A stretch of DNA of 7,252 bases from an uncultured bacterium (GTDB lineage: Bacteria; Cloacimonadota; Cloacimonadia; Cloacimonadales; Cloacimonadaceae). Shown piece by piece: positions 6,247 to 7,252 of the stretch; positions within the stretch are counted from its first letter, which is position 1, and each line of letters begins with the position of its first letter. The notes beneath the pieces are model-generated. The model searched no databases. It saw only the letters and a list, made by a program, of their open reading frames with translations, and had not been told where the DNA came from. The position numbers were made by a program, and so were the translations under genes. Location: NCBI GenBank assembly GCA_937960795.1, contig CALGPA010000132.1, positions 1-7,252 on the forward strand, written 5' to 3'.

Positions 6247-6522
6247 ATGAGCAGAGATGAATTAGTAAAAAAGATCGCGTCCGATGCCGGCGTTTCCCAA
6301 AAAGTAGCCGGTCTTGCACTCGCTTCCGTCCTTGAAGCCATCACAATGACTCTTAAGAAAGGCGGGAAGGTCTCATTAGTTGGTTTTGGTTCTTTCAGCG
6401 TTGCACAGCGTAAAGCTCGTCAAGGCATCAACCCCAAGACCAAAGCTCCTTTGAAGATCCCGGCACGTAAAGTTCCTGTATTCAAAGCGGGCAAGAAACT
6501 GAAAGACGCTGTCAAAAAATAA
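6247..6522 (+). CDS. hup: HU/IHF-family histone-like DNA-binding protein
   Basis: The product is 91 residues, the standard length for HU. The N-terminal helical dimerisation part (MSRDELVKKIASDAG, then VSQKVAGLALASVLEAI at 16-32) leads to VSLVGFGSFSV at 42-52. Next come the DNA-intercalating beta-arm, with RKARQGINPKTKAPLKIPAR at 55-74 including the conserved Asn62-Pro63, and finally VPVFKAGKKLKDAVK at 76-90. HU dimers bind DNA with little sequence preference, bend it and compact the nucleoid. The intercalating proline is present, so the protein should be functional. HU is a better fit than IHF because the arm and C-terminus follow HupA/HupB, and a lone gene in a phylum without IHF pairs normally forms homodimers. 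The SD site is strong, and the gene ends in its own intrinsic terminator, so it is monocistronic. Confidence 0.97.
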   Translation: MSRDELVKKIASDAGVSQKVAGLALASVLEAITMTLKKGGKVSLVGFGSFSVAQRKARQGINPKTKAPLKIPARKVPVFKAGKKLKDAVKK

Positions 6523-6547
6523 CTAATATTTGTTTGACATCCAAAAG

Positions 6548-6575
6548 AAAGGCGGAGCTGGTCTCTGCCTTTTTT
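6548..6575 (+). terminator. intrinsic terminator of the HU gene
   Basis: GGCGGAG (6551-6557) pairs with CTCTGCC (6563-6569) with one G-U wobble around a 5-nt loop, extended by AAA/TTT, and is followed by six Ts (6570-6575). It begins 26 bp after the stop codon. Confidence 0.93.
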
Positions 6576-6628
6576 GTTTGCCCAAGCTTCAAAATGTAGG
6601 GGGTTTCAAAGATTTCTCTTTACATATT

Positions 6629-6645
6629 TTTGCGAGTTTCGCAAA
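6629..6645. promoter_or_regulatory. perfect 7-bp palindrome with 3-nt centre
   Basis: TTTGCGA (6629-6635), GTT, then TCGCAAA (6639-6645). It lies about 30 bp upstream of the tentative promoter boxes of the following gene. It is either a protein-binding operator or a small stem-loop. There is no T-tract after it, and the HU terminator already ends at 6575, so a second terminator is unlikely. Confidence 0.4.
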
Positions 6646-6700
6646 TTGGTATCAGACCCTGATTAGGTGATTGAATAGATTTAGATAGATATATAACAAA

Positions 6701-6725
6701 TCTCTCTACGCTAGCCGTAGAGGGG
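6701..6725 (+). other. 5'-leader hairpin before the small exported-protein gene
   Basis: CTCTACG (6704-6710) and CGTAGAG (6716-6722) form a perfect 7-bp stem with a CTAGC loop, extended to about 10 bp by C-G and U-G pairs at 6701-6703/6723-6725. It ends 40 nt before the ATG and does not cover the SD site. It may stabilise the transcript or bind a regulator; it matches no riboswitch that I recognise. Confidence 0.45.
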
Positions 6726-6765
6726 GATCAAATCAAACCAACAAAGACCTATAGGAGTCACAGCG

Positions 6766-7149
6766 ATGAAACTAAAAATGCTGTCTGCCTCGCTTCTATG
6801 CTTAGCGCTGGGAGCATCTTTAAGCCTTGGTGCCAATTGCCCTGCACCACTTTCAAAAACACTATCTTCGCAAGCAAACCCCGGGGTTATCCCACTAAAC
6901 TGTACATTATATGAAAATGCCGACCCGAGATTAATCGCAAGTGATCCCTTGCTCGAAGATCCCGGACGTTTCACCGACCGCTTTACCCCTATGACCATTC
7001 CTAACCACACTGCTCGCTGCAGATCCTTGGATATATGCTCCCTAGATCATATGCCTGAGGAAGTTCGTGAATGTGCACAACAAAACGTTACTCAGCGCAG
7101 TCTACTGCAAACAAAACTGTTTCATTCCCAAAAAAGGAGAAACTCATGA
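6766..7149 (+). CDS. small exported Cys-containing protein, function unknown
   Basis: The product is 127 residues. An SD site (AGGAG, 6753-6757) lies 8 nt before the ATG. The N-terminus is a standard signal peptide: MKLKMLSASLLCLALGASLS, then LGA, with cleavage probably near residue 23. The -1 position before Cys25 is Asn, which does not fit a lipobox, so a soluble exported protein is more likely than a lipoprotein. The mature part has five Cys (25, 46, 85, 91, 103), allowing two disulfides plus one free or intermolecular thiol, is Pro-rich in the middle (PGVIPLNC, DPLLEDPGRF, PMTIPNH) and ends in a basic tail (SQKRRNS). No domain is recognised. The stop codon overlaps the next gene's start by ATGA, so the two are translated together and the proteins may act together outside the cytoplasm. 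It could be a lineage-restricted gene. Confidence 0.8.
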   Translation: MKLKMLSASLLCLALGASLSLGANCPAPLSKTLSSQANPGVIPLNCTLYENADPRLIASDPLLEDPGRFTDRFTPMTIPNHTARCRSLDICSLDHMPEEVRECAQQNVTQRSLLQTKLFHSQKRRNS

Positions 7150-7252
7150 ACAGATACAAGTTGCTATTCACAATCCTTATCCTAGGATTGGGGTTGTGCA
7201 GTCTCTTCGCTCAACCTGTCTTTTTTGAAGACTTTGGAACGACCACTGCGGA
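7146..7252 (+). CDS. exported protein, 5' fragment only
   Basis: Thirty-five codons are visible before the window ends. An SD site (AGGAG, 7135-7139) lies 6 nt before the ATG. The sequence starts MNRYKLLFTILILGLGLCSL and then FAQPVFFEDFGTTTA, a signal peptide with likely cleavage at FA-Q. The mature start (FFEDFG) resembles the opening of large secreted beta-sandwich or adhesin-type proteins of Bacteroidota-like lineages, many of which carry C-terminal sorting domains. The C-terminus is not in the window, so this is inference. The start overlaps the stop of the small Cys protein by 4 bp, which implies one operon. Confidence 0.8.
   Translation, partial: MNRYKLLFTILILGLGLCSLFAQPVFFEDFGTTTA

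Larger units (their letters stand above)
6576..6765. other. intergenic leader region of the small exported-protein gene
   Basis: The region has no open frame with a start, SD site and codon pattern of a gene. It contains a palindrome at 6629-6645 and a leader hairpin at 6701-6725. Promoter-like boxes are TTGAAT (6671-6676) and TATAAC (6692-6697), but their spacing of 15 bp is short, so the promoter assignment is tentative. Confidence 0.6.

Overview
The window looks like a chromosomal piece of a Gram-negative-type, probably anaerobic bacterium outside the well-studied phyla. I favour Candidatus Cloacimonadota or a relative in the Fibrobacterota-Chlorobi-Bacteroidota neighbourhood. That is an inference from style, not from a marker gene: base composition is moderate, Shine-Dalgarno (SD) sites are clear before several genes, and the cargo includes a TPR lipoprotein, a very large beta-rich predicted outer-membrane protein and a secreted protein starting its mature part with VFFEDFG. 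No plasmid, phage, CRISPR, tRNA or rRNA signal is visible.

Layout. Positions 1-260 are non-coding and repeat-rich: a degenerate tandem array with a 34-bp period, then a REP-like stretch and two copies of a 35-bp hairpin unit. Three abutting minus-strand genes follow. Read in transcription order they are a UmuD-like S24 peptidase (4708-4262), a 1075-residue predicted outer-membrane beta-rich protein (4262-1035) and a TauE/SafE-family permease close to E. coli YfcA (1034-261). The first pair overlaps by one base in a TGATG junction and the second pair is joined TAA-ATG with no gap, so they are very probably one transcriptional unit. Upstream of them, also on minus, lies a TPR-repeat lipoprotein gene (5950-4769) with its own intrinsic terminator. 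The terminator's U-tract ends only 4 nt before the umuD-like ATG.

A structured intergenic region (5951-6246) separates this from a divergent plus-strand gene for an HU-family DNA-binding protein (6247-6522), which has a strong intrinsic terminator. A second intergenic region (6576-6765) with a palindrome and a 5'-leader hairpin precedes two plus-strand genes. These are a small Cys-containing predicted exported protein (6766-7149) and the beginning of another exported protein (from 7146), overlapping by ATGA and cut by the window edge.

How the genes fit together. The HU gene and the lipoprotein gene look like ordinary housekeeping or envelope genes. The unusual part is the UmuD-like, outer-membrane protein and permease cluster. 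It has no umuC beside it, yet the UmuD-like protein keeps a complete self-cleavage apparatus (Ala-Gly site, Ser, Lys at UmuD spacing). Whether this is a functional link between a DNA-damage-type protease and envelope genes or only operon packing cannot be decided from sequence alone. I do not see a clearly new multi-gene system here; the best leads are that cluster, the terminator in front of umuD, and the small-Cys-protein/exported-protein pair.
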